Shown here: positions 26,131 to 34,876 of the stretch, one piece after another
Layout of the letters: every line of letters starts with the position of its first letter
Position numbering within the stretch: the stretch's first letter is position 1
NCBI RefSeq assembly: GCF_900239345.1
Contig: NZ_OESZ01000034.1
Span: 1-64,000 of the forward strand
Direction: 5' to 3'
Length of the DNA: 64,000 nucleotides
DNA from: Tenacibaculum dicentrarchi
GTDB taxonomy: Bacteria; Bacteroidota; Bacteroidia; Flavobacteriales; Flavobacteriaceae
The notes under the pieces: generated by a model
Told to the model about the DNA's origin: nothing
Database searches by the model: none
The model's input: only the letters and a program-made list of their open reading frames with translations
Position numbers and translations under genes: made by a program

Positions 26131-26497
26131 GACGTATTTTTTTGCAAGTATTCAAATATATTTTTAGCTTATCTTCTAATAATGATTTTTCAAAATCTTT
26201 AAAAGAGTGTGTATAAAGTCCTGAGAAATTTAATTTTTCACCTTTTGTAGTAATTTGAAGCAGTAAAAATTTCTTTTTAAAAAACCAAAAACCATTTACA
26301 GCTTCTATAATCCAGATATTTTTCTTGCGGCTTACTTTGTAAGTTACATTATATTTCACCTGTTTTTTAGAGTGAGTTCCCGATTCATAATTAACAATTT
26401 TTTCTCTAATAAGGAAATCTCTTTTTTTAGTTTTACACATTTCATTAAAATCTTTAAGAAATGCATTAATAATTTTATCAATATTTTCGTTGCTCAT
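26108..26497 (-). CDS. Hypothetical protein in the cupin / Asn-synthase-like operon
   Basis: This 129-residue soluble protein has a helical N-terminus and a beta-rich middle (QVKYNVTYKVSRKKNIWIIEAV). No signal peptide or family is recognised. It starts 3 nt after the cupin gene and overlaps the asparagine-synthase-like gene by 23 nt, so the three are translationally coupled. It could be a carrier, chaperone or substrate-binding partner for the synthase-like enzyme. Nothing in its sequence decides this. Confidence 0.6.
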   Translation of the reverse strand: MSNENIDKIINAFLKDFNEMCKTKKRDFLIREKIVNYESGTHSKKQVKYNVTYKVSRKKNIWIIEAVNGFWFFKKKFLLLQITTKGEKLNFSGLYTHSFKDFEKSLLEDKLKIYLNTCKKIRHDAFVKS

Positions 26498-26500
26498 TTT

Positions 26501-27133
26501 TTAAATCATAATAGTACCATTAAACATAGGGTGGTTTTTTTCTATTGCTCCAACAGAAGAAAAAATATGTAAAGGAATTGCAATTAAAGGTTTTTCTGTG
26601 TCTGTTTCAAAATGATGTGGGCACATTGGTTCAAGAACACAAACAGAACCAGGTTTTAACTCCGTAATTATATTTTTATTTTCAATACCGACAATACTTT
26701 TTCCATATCCTTCAATAATTAAAACAACTCTAACAGTTGAATGAATATGATGCTCTTGCTCTTTACTAAAAGCTGGCATTTTTAAGTATTGTAATGTAGG
26801 ATCTCCTAGTCTTATCGGAGGAAATAATTGTTTTGTAGAACAGCCATTTACGTATGGTAAAGTAGTAACTCCTTCCATTGATATAGATGCTTCAGGAGGC
26901 ATATAACCACGTATTATAGTTGCTAAATGAATAGATTTAATTTTGCAAGGACCTTTTTTAACTTTAGCAAATTTTAAATCATCATCAAAATAATATATGC
27001 AGTCTCCAAGTTCTACATCAATAGTATGATTTCCTATAAAAGATTGAAAAAAGTAAAGTTGATTAGAATCACTTTTAAATACTGTAGGCGATTTAGTTTC
27101 ATAGTAATAAGCTCCAAATGTTTCGTTTGTCAT
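26501..27133 (-). CDS. Cupin-fold protein
   Basis: This 210-residue protein has a C-terminal cupin domain (about 125-200). Its metal-site pattern is EHHIHSTVRVVLIIEGYG followed by LKPGSVCVLEPMCPHHFET. The N-terminal half (about 1-110) may be a second, degenerate cupin repeat (SFIGNHTIDVELGDCIYYFDDD). It is the first gene of a three-gene operon with a hypothetical protein and an asparagine-synthase-like enzyme. It could be a sensor or an isomerase/oxygenase in a small biosynthetic pathway. The substrate is unknown. Confidence 0.65.
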   Translation of the reverse strand: MTNETFGAYYYETKSPTVFKSDSNQLYFFQSFIGNHTIDVELGDCIYYFDDDLKFAKVKKGPCKIKSIHLATIIRGYMPPEASISMEGVTTLPYVNGCSTKQLFPPIRLGDPTLQYLKMPAFSKEQEHHIHSTVRVVLIIEGYGKSIVGIENKNIITELKPGSVCVLEPMCPHHFETDTEKPLIAIPLHIFSSVGAIEKNHPMFNGTIMI

Positions 27134-27247
27134 TGGTTTGTTTTAGTCAAATTATATAGGATAATAGAGGTATTTCCTTTCAATTTTTCACCAAATTTAA
27201 GAAATATAAAACGACATTACTAAGAGCTTGTTTAATTTTTTGCAGAA

Positions 27248-27562
27248 TTAAAGCGTTTTGGTAATTGTTTTAAGAATTTTTATTTTTTCAGTATGCAAAC
27301 TTTGTGACAAATTCCAAATTGCATCCTCACTAGCTGAATAAAAAGAGTTTGGTTCAGTATTATTTTTAGATGATTTAGTAAGTAAATCTCTATTTTTCAT
27401 CCATTTTTCAGAAAAGTAAAACTCTTCTAATATTTTTGTTTTTTGTATCAATTTTTTAAGCTTTTTATGGTGTTTTTTAATTTGGATAAATTCTTTTTCT
27501 ACCTCAAAAAGTAAGGAATCCATTTCTTTGAATTCCTCTTTTATAGCATCATTATTATTCAT
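27248..27562 (-). CDS. Hypothetical helical protein
   Basis: This is a small, highly charged, helical protein of 104 residues (SLLFEVEKEFIQIKKHHKKLKKLIQK), probably with a coiled coil at about 10-60. No family is recognised. The frame can be extended upstream to a TTG at 27598, but that lies inside a 24 bp perfect palindrome. I therefore prefer the ATG at 27562. It is downstream of the NlpE-like lipoprotein gene on the same strand. Confidence 0.45.
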   Translation of the reverse strand: MNNNDAIKEEFKEMDSLLFEVEKEFIQIKKHHKKLKKLIQKTKILEEFYFSEKWMKNRDLLTKSSKNNTEPNSFYSASEDAIWNLSQSLHTEKIKILKTITKTL

Positions 27563-27589
27563 AAGTGATTCAAAATAATGTTTAACTTT

Positions 27590-27613
27590 AAAGCTCAAAA
27601 TATTTTGAGCTTT
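27590..27613. terminator. 24 bp perfect palindrome after the NlpE-like gene
   Basis: AAAGCTCAAAAT is followed directly by its exact complement. It lies 18 nt after the NlpE-like stop codon. It lacks a loop and a clear T tract, so it may act as a hairpin terminator or as a protein-binding site. Confidence 0.4.
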
Positions 27614-27630
27614 GTTTACTTAAAAAAATA

Positions 27631-28398
27631 TTATTTACAATAGTTTTCAGGAGTAATAGCTGTTACCGATTTAATAGCTATCGTTTCTAAAACACTTTCA
27701 TATTGTTCAGCAAAACCTTCTGTAGCTTTCCCTATGTTTTTTACATTAAGTTCAGCTATTACAGGAGTGTAAGGTGTGTTTTTTTTGTCGATTTGATTTT
27801 GGTAAAGTGCTCTTAATTTATTACTTGGGTCAACAATCCAATAAGAGTTTTCAGTACCACAAGGTCTAAAAGAAGCAACTTCATGCCCGAAAGTAAGAAA
27901 CCCCTTTATTACTTTATTTGAAAAATCAACAGGGGTATTTAATGCTTTTTTTAACGTGTACATTTCCGCAAATTCAGAAATCGTTTCTTGTCCATCTTTA
28001 TCTAATAAAGTCAATCTATTTTCTCCGATGCTGTATATTATCGTTTCTTTTACTGAAGATTTTTCTGGTTTTAAGATAATTTTTCCGCCATCTTCAGTAA
28101 AAGAAAAAGTTCCTTTGCTATTAAAATAACCATTTTCAGTTCCTAAATACAAGTCTGATTTTTCAAACGTTTTATCATTATTCAATTTTACTGTGGTCAA
28201 AATACCGGGGCAACTAGCACAAGGAAAAAAACTATGATATGTTCCATTCCAATCTAAAGAAATTTCAGAACTATGACTATCAACCATTTTTACAGCTTCT
28301 TTTTTTATGATGTTTTCTTGATTATTTTTATGGTCGTTATTTTTGCATCCAAATAAAGAAATTGCAATTGATACAGCTAAAATGTGTATTTTTTTCAT
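27631..28398 (-). CDS. NlpE-like copper-homeostasis lipoprotein
   Basis: This 255-residue lipoprotein has a signal peptide ending in the lipobox LFGC (Cys 18). The NlpE N-terminal domain begins near residue 48 (LDWNGTYHSFFPCASCPGI) and contains the typical CxxC motif, then TTVKLNNDKTFEKSDLYLG. The C-terminal part (about 160-255) has a second domain with PCGTENSYWIVDPSN. NlpE senses surface and envelope stress and copper in proteobacteria. In Bacteroidota the role is less clear. It is a single gene with no cpx-like partners nearby. Confidence 0.8.
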   Translation of the reverse strand: MKKIHILAVSIAISLFGCKNNDHKNNQENIIKKEAVKMVDSHSSEISLDWNGTYHSFFPCASCPGILTTVKLNNDKTFEKSDLYLGTENGYFNSKGTFSFTEDGGKIILKPEKSSVKETIIYSIGENRLTLLDKDGQETISEFAEMYTLKKALNTPVDFSNKVIKGFLTFGHEVASFRPCGTENSYWIVDPSNKLRALYQNQIDKKNTPYTPVIAELNVKNIGKATEGFAEQYESVLETIAIKSVTAITPENYCK

Positions 28399-28484
28399 AA
28401 TTAATATGCGGTTAAAATTTTTTACTAAGGTTGTTGTTTTTCGAAGGCAATTATCGTGCCGTAAATTACTTTTAAAATCAGTCT

Positions 28485-29483
28485 TTAATCCTGTTTTTGT
28501 GCTTTTATAAAATCAGTAATTAAATAACTAATAAATTTCCCAACTTGATTTACCGCTGAAGGATCTTGTATAACCGAAGGTGCTCCTTCGCAAATATGGA
28601 TATAACTAGCATTGGTATTTTTAGCAAAATAATACACAAATTTACGTGTTTGTTGAGGTGAAAATCCGCTAGGGGTCATAGCACTGCTAGGAAAATTTTG
28701 AATACAGTCTAAATCTATTTCAATACCAAAAGGCTTATTTTGAATAAAATTTTCGGCACGTAATAGTTCATTTTCAAAAGGAATCGATTTATAACCTTCT
28801 AATTCCTCGTAGGTATTATAGTCAATATTAATATTGCTATGAATGTAGTCAAAAATATATTGAGGTGTGTAATTTTCATGCAAACCAAACATAAAATATT
28901 TTTCGACATATTTATGCTCAATAGCATAAGAAAACCCGTTACCGCTATGACGTTCTTCCAATTGTCGCAAGTCGGTATGTGCATCTAAATTGATCACATT
29001 AATCGGCTGTTTTTTAGCTTCGGATAATCCTTTTAAATTCCCGTAAGAATTGTTATGTCCGCCACCAATTACAATCGGAATTTTATTAGCTTTAACGATT
29101 TTTTTAACAAGTTTAGATACTTCTTTATCAATAGCTTTAACGAGTAAATTACCTTTTTTTCTATCAGAAGCATCAAAATTTGAAGCTTCTGATAAAAAAT
29201 CTAAATAACCTAAAACAAGAATATCTTTTCCGCTAATAAACTGATTTTCTTGAATGTTTAAAAATGATTTTAAAGCAGGAGTAAAAGCCGTGTGAGCGCC
29301 ACCGTTTCCGTAATTCATTTTCACGCCAATATCTTCAGGAACGCCAATAATTACAAATTTAGCCGAACAATTTTCAAGTTTATCTAAAGAAGTAATAGTT
29401 TGTACACATTGCCCAATTTTTGTTTCACCTTCTCGTGGATTTACAAAAGTATTAGTATCATTTTGATTGAATATTTTAAGCAT
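28485..29483 (-). CDS. hutG: Formimidoylglutamase
   Basis: This 332-residue ureohydrolase of the arginase family probably releases formamide from N-formimidoyl-glutamate in histidine degradation. Metal-binding motifs are present: GGGHNNSYG, INLDAHTDLR and EIDLDCIQ. The assignment to hutG over arginase or agmatinase rests on the nearby hutI gene (31168-32418). The two hut genes are separated by a peptidase and a hydrolase gene that look inserted. Confidence 0.85.
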   Translation of the reverse strand: MLKIFNQNDTNTFVNPREGETKIGQCVQTITSLDKLENCSAKFVIIGVPEDIGVKMNYGNGGAHTAFTPALKSFLNIQENQFISGKDILVLGYLDFLSEASNFDASDRKKGNLLVKAIDKEVSKLVKKIVKANKIPIVIGGGHNNSYGNLKGLSEAKKQPINVINLDAHTDLRQLEERHSGNGFSYAIEHKYVEKYFMFGLHENYTPQYIFDYIHSNINIDYNTYEELEGYKSIPFENELLRAENFIQNKPFGIEIDLDCIQNFPSSAMTPSGFSPQQTRKFVYYFAKNTNASYIHICEGAPSVIQDPSAVNQVGKFISYLITDFIKAQKQD

Positions 29484-29597
29484 TATTTTTTAGTTTTTTT
29501 TTCTGGGGATATTGTTAGTAGTGAAGGAATCTGATTTTAAGCGTTTAATAAAATTAGATACGAAACTACCTTTTTTCAGTGTGAATTCACAATTATT

Positions 29598-30131
29598 TTA
29601 GACCTTATTAGCTGTGTTTTTCTGTTTAAAATATTCAATTGGATTTAAGTAAAATATTTTTTTCCAACCTTGATTTTCTGAATCAACTCTCCAAACGTAT
29701 GGAATTATTGTCAAAATAGAGTAGTGCAAGTGTGGCGATTTTCCAGCTGCATTTCCACTTGTTCCAACTGTTCCGATTGTTGAATTTTTATTTACAAAAG
29801 AAAAACAGGGTGTTCTTAATTCATCCAGATGTGCATAATAATGAATTCTCCATTTAGGGCCAAGAACAACAATTACTTTTCCTCCAACATTTATTTCGCC
29901 AGTATATAATACCAATCCAGAAGTAGCTGAATTAATTTTAGTTCCTTTTTTAGCAAAAATATCCACTCCTTTGTGAGTAACTGATTTTCCCCAAGGATAA
30001 AACCAAAATGATTTGGAATTGTAGTCATATTTCGTTGCACCTTTTACAGGCATATTCAAATTTTGAGGAATTAAAAACCCAATAATTGAAACTGTAAGAA
30101 CCCCCAATAAAACTTTTTTCCTTTTTCTCAA
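29598..30131 (-). CDS. M23-family metallopeptidase
   Basis: This 177-residue protein has an N-terminal membrane anchor or signal (VLLGVLTVSIIGFLIPQ) and an M23/LytM domain. Zinc and catalytic residues are visible: H53 and D57 (THKGVDIF), H101 (YYAHLDE) and the H134-x-H136 pair (SPHLHYSI). The fold and size fit a peptidoglycan endopeptidase that acts in the periplasm. It starts about 10 nt after a degenerate attC-like site at 30137-30232, as first genes do in the array at 1-5395. It splits hutG from hutI and is a candidate acquired gene. Confidence 0.82.
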   Translation of the reverse strand: MRKRKKVLLGVLTVSIIGFLIPQNLNMPVKGATKYDYNSKSFWFYPWGKSVTHKGVDIFAKKGTKINSATSGLVLYTGEINVGGKVIVVLGPKWRIHYYAHLDELRTPCFSFVNKNSTIGTVGTSGNAAGKSPHLHYSILTIIPYVWRVDSENQGWKKIFYLNPIEYFKQKNTANKV

Positions 30132-30136
30132 TTTCC

Positions 30137-30232
30137 TTCAATTTTAATGATAACCAATATTTTATATATAGTTTTTTATGTTTTTAAAACACTAAATTTA
30201 CTAATAACTTGCTAATTGCATGTAGTATTGGG
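30137..30232 (-). repeat. Degenerate attC-like site between two accessory genes
   Basis: The stretch TATATAGTTTTTTATG, then TTTTTAAAACACTAAATTTAC, aligns closely with the left half of the site at 3433-3569. The right part, TTGCTAATTGCATGTAGTATTGGGC, resembles the TAGCAATAAATTATATACGG arm. The central GAAAATCC hairpin is missing, leaving about 95 bp. The hydrolase gene ends inside the site, and the peptidase gene starts just after it, as in the array. Confidence 0.55.
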
Positions 30233-31120
30233 CATGGTTTTTTTCTTTATCCATTCTAAAATTTCTCTTTCATTTATTATTGACCAAGAATGTGGATTTC
30301 TTTTTCCGTTTTTTCGGTAACCTCTATTTTTAGATGCTATATATGATGTTTTAAATCCATTTTTTTTTAATTCGTTATGTAAATTTTTTAATTGAAAACT
30401 ATTTGTTTGCTCAAAACCTCTGTTATAAACAGTTCTATTAAATTCGAAGGCTGGTTCTGTATAAAATACCAATTCGGTTTCTTTAAATTTTACATTTTCA
30501 ATATATTTTAAAGTATTTAAATATGGTGAAAATATTTTATATTCCTCTAAATTTTCGTTGGGTTTTCCTATTTTTTGATTTAAATAATTTAAAAGGAAAG
30601 TAGATTCATTTACAAGAATAGAATTATTTTGCTCAACTTTCTGTTCACAGTTTTTATATAATTGTATTAAATCGACAGGAGAATCCACAACAAAAATTCC
30701 TTTTGGACTAAATTCCCCATTTTTATAAAAAGTCAGGTGTTTCCCCAATTGTAAGGCAAGATTTCCACCCGCAGAAAATCCACCAATATAAATGTCGTTT
30801 CCGTTGATGTTATTTTCGCTTATTATTTTCCAAAGAAGTTTTGTAGTTTTTTCTTTTTCTAATTTATTCAGGAATAAATTTCTATTTATTTTAATAATTA
30901 AGACGGAAATGTTTTCATCTAAAACACTTTTAATTAAATTCGATTCGCTTTTAACTGTTTGATTATTTCCTCCAAAACCTGGAAATAGAATTAATAATTC
31001 TTTATGATTTCTTGGAACTATTAATTCATAAGATTCAGAATTAATAGTTAGTTCCTCTTTAGTGTAAGCTCTACAGCTAAATAAAAATAAAATTGTTAAG
31101 ATGTATATGATTTTTTTCAA
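30212..31120 (-). CDS. Alpha/beta-hydrolase lipoprotein
   Basis: This 302-residue protein has a signal peptide with Cys 16 as the lipidation site (FLFSCRAY). An alpha/beta-hydrolase fold follows: LLILFPGFGGNNQT oxyanion loop, nucleophile S116 in YIGGFSAGGN, and a candidate catalytic His in NPHSWSII near residue 278. The substrate is unknown. Its last codons overlap a degenerate attC-like site. Together with the downstream peptidase gene it interrupts the hutG-hutI pair, which suggests acquisition. Confidence 0.72.
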   Translation of the reverse strand: MKKIIYILTILFLFSCRAYTKEELTINSESYELIVPRNHKELLILFPGFGGNNQTVKSESNLIKSVLDENISVLIIKINRNLFLNKLEKEKTTKLLWKIISENNINGNDIYIGGFSAGGNLALQLGKHLTFYKNGEFSPKGIFVVDSPVDLIQLYKNCEQKVEQNNSILVNESTFLLNYLNQKIGKPNENLEEYKIFSPYLNTLKYIENVKFKETELVFYTEPAFEFNRTVYNRGFEQTNSFQLKNLHNELKKNGFKTSYIASKNRGYRKNGKRNPHSWSIINEREILEWIKKKTMPNTTCN

Positions 31121-31167
31121 ATTACGCGCTATTAATTATCTCATAAACTATAAGCAAACAAATCAAT

Positions 31168-32418
31168 CTAAATCATTTCCCCATTAATAAAAACCGCATC
31201 AATTAATACCGAACCAAAATTATAAGGAATCGCGCCGTAGCTTAAAATTTCTTTTGTGATGATAAAATTAGCCTTTTTCCCAATGGTAATACTCCCAACT
31301 TCTTCGGATAAATTCATAGCGTAAGCACCGTTAATAGTTGCGGCATTAATCGCCTCTTCAGGAGTTATTTTCATTTTAATACAAGCAGTTGCAACTACAA
31401 AATTCATGTTTCCCGAAGGCGTAGAACCAGGGTTAAAATCGGTTGCCAAAGCTAAAGGCAATCCTGCTTCAATAATTTTACGAGCAGGCGTATAAGGAAT
31501 ACTTAAAAAATACGAGCAAGACGGAAGTGCAACAGGCATGGTATTGGTATCTTTTAAGGCTTCAATATCATCAGAATTCATAATTTCTAAATGATCTACC
31601 GATAAAGCATCATATTTTACACTTACTTGAACACCGCCAATAGTTGTAAACTGATTTACGTGTACTTTTGCTCTTAAACCGTGTTTTTTACCCGCTTCTA
31701 AAATTCGGTCGGTATCTTTTACTGAAAAATAACCAGTTTCACAGAAAGCATCAATAAAATCAGCTAAATTTTCTTCGGATATTTTAGGCAACATTTCATT
31801 GATAATTAAATCAATATAACCGTCTTTATTATTTGTATATTCCTTAGGAAAAGCGTGTGCACCTAAAAAAGTTGCTTTAATAGGAAGTTTATAATTTTCA
31901 CGTAATTTTTTAATAACACGTAGCATTTTTAATTCGGCATCGACGGTTAAACCATAGCCCGATTTAATTTCAACAGCGCCCGTACCAAGTTGCATAATTT
32001 CCTCTAAACGAACCGCCGATTGGGCATATAAATCATCTTCAGAAGTTTGTTGTAATTTTTTTGCTGAATTTAAAATTCCACCGCCGTTATCTGCAATTTC
32101 TTTATACGATAAGCCATTAATTCTATCTACAAATTCTTGTTCTCGATTTCCTGCATAGACAATATGTGTGTGAGAATCGCACCAAGTAGGTAGTATCATT
32201 TTACCCGTACAATCAATTTTTTTATCAAAATTAATTGTTTTTAAATCGGCTAATTTTAAGTTTGTCATTTCGCCAAAATCAATGATTTTATCATTTTTAA
32301 TTAATAAAAAAGCATTTTTAATTGTTGGTAAAATAGCCATATCTGCTCCTGAAACTTTTTGAACATCGGCATCTCTAACTTGAATTAATTCTTTAATATT
32401 TATGAATAATGTTGTCAT
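31168..32418 (-). CDS. hutI: Imidazolonepropionase
   Basis: This 416-residue amidohydrolase opens the imidazolone ring in histidine degradation to give formimino-glutamate, the substrate of HutG. The metal-binding opening is CDSHTHIVYAG, followed by EIKSGYGL, FLGAHAFP, KVHVNQFT, DHLEIM and ATDFNPGS, which is the standard HutI order. hutH and hutU are not in this window. The gene is not adjacent to hutG, because two unrelated genes lie between. Confidence 0.93.
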   Translation of the reverse strand: MTTLFINIKELIQVRDADVQKVSGADMAILPTIKNAFLLIKNDKIIDFGEMTNLKLADLKTINFDKKIDCTGKMILPTWCDSHTHIVYAGNREQEFVDRINGLSYKEIADNGGGILNSAKKLQQTSEDDLYAQSAVRLEEIMQLGTGAVEIKSGYGLTVDAELKMLRVIKKLRENYKLPIKATFLGAHAFPKEYTNNKDGYIDLIINEMLPKISEENLADFIDAFCETGYFSVKDTDRILEAGKKHGLRAKVHVNQFTTIGGVQVSVKYDALSVDHLEIMNSDDIEALKDTNTMPVALPSCSYFLSIPYTPARKIIEAGLPLALATDFNPGSTPSGNMNFVVATACIKMKITPEEAINAATINGAYAMNLSEEVGSITIGKKANFIITKEILSYGAIPYNFGSVLIDAVFINGEMI

Positions 32419-32478
32419 GTAATTGTTTATTTTTGATAAATGAGCCGTAAAATGTGCTCATTTTTAAAATTTACTAGA

Positions 32479-32507
32479 AAAAAAAAGGGCTTTTAACCCC
32501 CTTTTTC
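32479..32507 (-). terminator. Intrinsic terminator after aroB
   Basis: On the minus strand, a G-rich arm (AAAGGG) pairs with GCCCTTT around a short loop, followed by a long T run. A second hairpin with ACACCTAA/TTAGGTGT arms (32515-32545) lies between it and the aroB stop. Confidence 0.65.
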
Positions 32508-32548
32508 TATAAATACACCTAAATATAATGAGAATAATTAGGTGTTTT

Positions 32549-33607
32549 TTATGAATTATAATACTGTAAACTTTCGGTAATTAATTGATTTGTAACGGTA
32601 CAATTAATTTTAAAATCACCAAAATTGTTTAAAAGGACAAAGTTAATTTCTCCATCAATATTTTTCTTGTCGTGTTTCATTAATTCTAAAATAGGTACAA
32701 AATCGTCTTCTAAAATAGCTGTTTTCCCGTAAATAGTAAGAATTGTTTTTTTAACATCCGCTACTTTATCCGAAGGAAAACCTAAAACTTTAGCAGAAAT
32801 ATAGGCTTCGCAAACCATACCGATAGCAATTGCTTCGCCATGTGTTAAAGTATTTTTATGTGTGTTTTCTAAAAAATAAGATTCAATTCCGTGTCCAATT
32901 GTATGTCCCCAATTTAAGGCTTTACGAACGCTGTGTTCTTTTGGGTCTTCTAGAACAACTTCGTTTTTAATTTCAATAGAACGATGAATTAAATCAATAA
33001 TATTTAATTTCGGATTGCTTTTAATTTCATTGTATAAATGAATATCATGTGTCATTCCGTATTTAATAATTTCGGCAGTTCCTGACCTAATTTCTCTAGG
33101 CGAAAGTGTTTGTAAATATTCAGGGTCTAAAAGCACCATTTGAGGATTGGCAAACAAACCAATTTGATTTTTTAAAACACCTAAATCAACACCTGTTTTT
33201 CCGCCAACCGAAGCATCTACCATGCTTAATAAAGTGGTAGGAATATTTACAAAATCAATACCTCGTTTAAATGTTGAGGCAACAAAACCGCCTAAATCGG
33301 TAATAACGCCCCCCCCCAAAGTAATTAAAACACTTTTTCTGTCGGCACCTAATTCGGTCATAGCACTCCAAACACCAGTACAGGTTTCTAGGTTTTTATG
33401 AATTTCACCAGCATCAATTTGAATGACTTCAATTTTTTTATCAGTTTCTAATAATTCGATAAAACGAGGATAACAATGCGTAATCGTATTATCATCTACT
33501 AATATAAAAATAGTAGAGTACTGTTTTTTATGAATTAAATTGGCTAAGGATTTGTATCCTTTTTCGTTAAAATCAATAGGGTAAGTTACTGCTTGAATAG
33601 AAGTCAT
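32549..33607 (-). CDS. aroB: 3-dehydroquinate synthase
   Basis: This 352-residue AroB makes the first carbocyclic ring of the shikimate pathway, using NAD and a divalent metal. It has the NAD-binding LGGGVITDLGGFVAST, the SMVDASVGGKTGVDL block, and metal ligands in EIIKYGMT, NWGHTIGHGIE and THGEAIAIGM. The LGGGV motif is encoded by a run of nine G on the coding strand (33309-33317), unusual in such A/T-rich DNA. Otherwise it is ordinary and of normal length. Confidence 0.94.
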   Translation of the reverse strand: MTSIQAVTYPIDFNEKGYKSLANLIHKKQYSTIFILVDDNTITHCYPRFIELLETDKKIEVIQIDAGEIHKNLETCTGVWSAMTELGADRKSVLITLGGGVITDLGGFVASTFKRGIDFVNIPTTLLSMVDASVGGKTGVDLGVLKNQIGLFANPQMVLLDPEYLQTLSPREIRSGTAEIIKYGMTHDIHLYNEIKSNPKLNIIDLIHRSIEIKNEVVLEDPKEHSVRKALNWGHTIGHGIESYFLENTHKNTLTHGEAIAIGMVCEAYISAKVLGFPSDKVADVKKTILTIYGKTAILEDDFVPILELMKHDKKNIDGEINFVLLNNFGDFKINCTVTNQLITESLQYYNS

Positions 33608-33670
33608 TTTGGTTTAAAAATTTAAAGCAAAAATAAATAGAAAAAATTAAAATATATCATAGAGTAGATT

Positions 33671-33678
33671 TATATTTG
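33671..33678 (+). promoter_or_regulatory. Promoter -7 element (TAnnTTTG) for proline dehydrogenase
   Basis: TATATTTG fits the Bacteroidota -7 consensus. It lies 31 nt upstream of the start codon. No equally good -33 TTG is visible at the expected spacing. Confidence 0.4.
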
Positions 33679-33709
33679 TCTTTGAAACAAAATAACAGTA
33701 CTTCCTATA

Positions 33710-34873
33710 ATGACACTTTTTAACAACACCGCAACTGCTTTTAAATTAAAGTCTGACTCAGAGTTAGAACGCGCATATTTTTTATTTAAAATGATACAAA
33801 ATCAGCCAATGGTTCGTATTGGTACTGCAGTCACTAATTTTGCCTTAAAGGCACATTTACCTGTTGAAGGCTTAATTCGTTCAACTGTTTTTGACCACTT
33901 TTGTGGTGGAGTAACAGAAGATGATTGCTTGCCTAATATTGATAAAATGTACACTAAAGGTAATGTGTATAGTGTATTAGATTATTCTGTAGAAGGTAAA
34001 GAAGCTGAAGAAAGCTTTGATGATGCTCTTAATAAAATTGTAAGAATTATTCAGTTTTCAGATGAAAAAGAATCAATTCCGTATGCAGTTTTTAAACCAA
34101 CAGGATTTGGACGTTTTGCTTTATATCAAAAATTAAGCGAAAAAAAGGAGTTATCTGATGATGAAAAATCAGAATGGGCTAGAGTTTTAAATCGTTTTCA
34201 TACTGTTTGTAAATTAGCTGTAGAAAAAGACGTTCCTTTATTAATTGATGCAGAAGAAAGTTGGATGCAAGATGCCGCCGATGATTTAATTGAAGAATTA
34301 ATGGAAACGTATAATAAAGACAAGGCAATTGTTTTTAATACACTACAAATGTATCGCCATGATCGTATGGATTATTTACGTGGTTTACATCAAAGAGCCC
34401 ATCAAAAAGGGTATCATATAGGTATGAAAGTTGTACGTGGTGCTTATATGGAAAAAGAACGTGAAAGAGCTGAGGAAAAAGGCTATGAATCGCCAATATG
34501 TAAAGATAAAGAAGCTACAGATGAAAACTATAACGAAGCTGTTCGTTTTATGATGGAGCACAAAAATATGGCTATTTTTGCAGGAACTCATAATGAAGAG
34601 AGTTCTTATTTATTAATGAATTTGGCAAAAGAATATAGTATAAATGCAACGGATAAGCGCATGTGGTTTGGTCAGTTGTATGGGATGAGCGATCATATTA
34701 GTTTTAACTTAGCTAAAGAAGGTTATAATGTAGCAAAATATGTTCCTTTTGGTCCTGTACGTGATGTAATGCCTTATTTAATACGTAGAGCCGAAGAAAA
34801 TACTTCGGTAGCAGGGCAAACATCAAGAGAGCTTAATTTGATAAAAATAGAAAGAAAAAGACGTAAACTGTAA
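33710..34873 (+). CDS. Proline dehydrogenase (monofunctional)
   Basis: This 387-residue FAD-dependent enzyme oxidises proline to pyrroline-5-carboxylate. It has the PRODH TIM-barrel motifs VPLLIDAEESWMQ, FNTLQMYRHDRMDYL, GYHIGMKVVRGAYMEKER, FAGTHNEESS and WFGQLYGMSDHISFNLA, then KYVPFGPVRDVMPYLIRRAEEN. Unlike PutA it has no aldehyde dehydrogenase part. It is followed after 3 nt by a small LETM1-like gene. Confidence 0.92.
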   Translation: MTLFNNTATAFKLKSDSELERAYFLFKMIQNQPMVRIGTAVTNFALKAHLPVEGLIRSTVFDHFCGGVTEDDCLPNIDKMYTKGNVYSVLDYSVEGKEAEESFDDALNKIVRIIQFSDEKESIPYAVFKPTGFGRFALYQKLSEKKELSDDEKSEWARVLNRFHTVCKLAVEKDVPLLIDAEESWMQDAADDLIEELMETYNKDKAIVFNTLQMYRHDRMDYLRGLHQRAHQKGYHIGMKVVRGAYMEKERERAEEKGYESPICKDKEATDENYNEAVRFMMEHKNMAIFAGTHNEESSYLLMNLAKEYSINATDKRMWFGQLYGMSDHISFNLAKEGYNVAKYVPFGPVRDVMPYLIRRAEENTSVAGQTSRELNLIKIERKRRKL

Positions 34874-34876
34874 AAA

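Noticed and set aside
27221..27247. TAAGAGCTTGTTTAA-like sequence as an insertion sequence end
   Set aside because: It resembles one end of repeat B1, but no second end or transposase is nearby. Too short to call.
28485..29483. Arginase or agmatinase call for the ureohydrolase
   Set aside because: The nearby imidazolonepropionase gene and the overall pattern fit formimidoylglutamase better.
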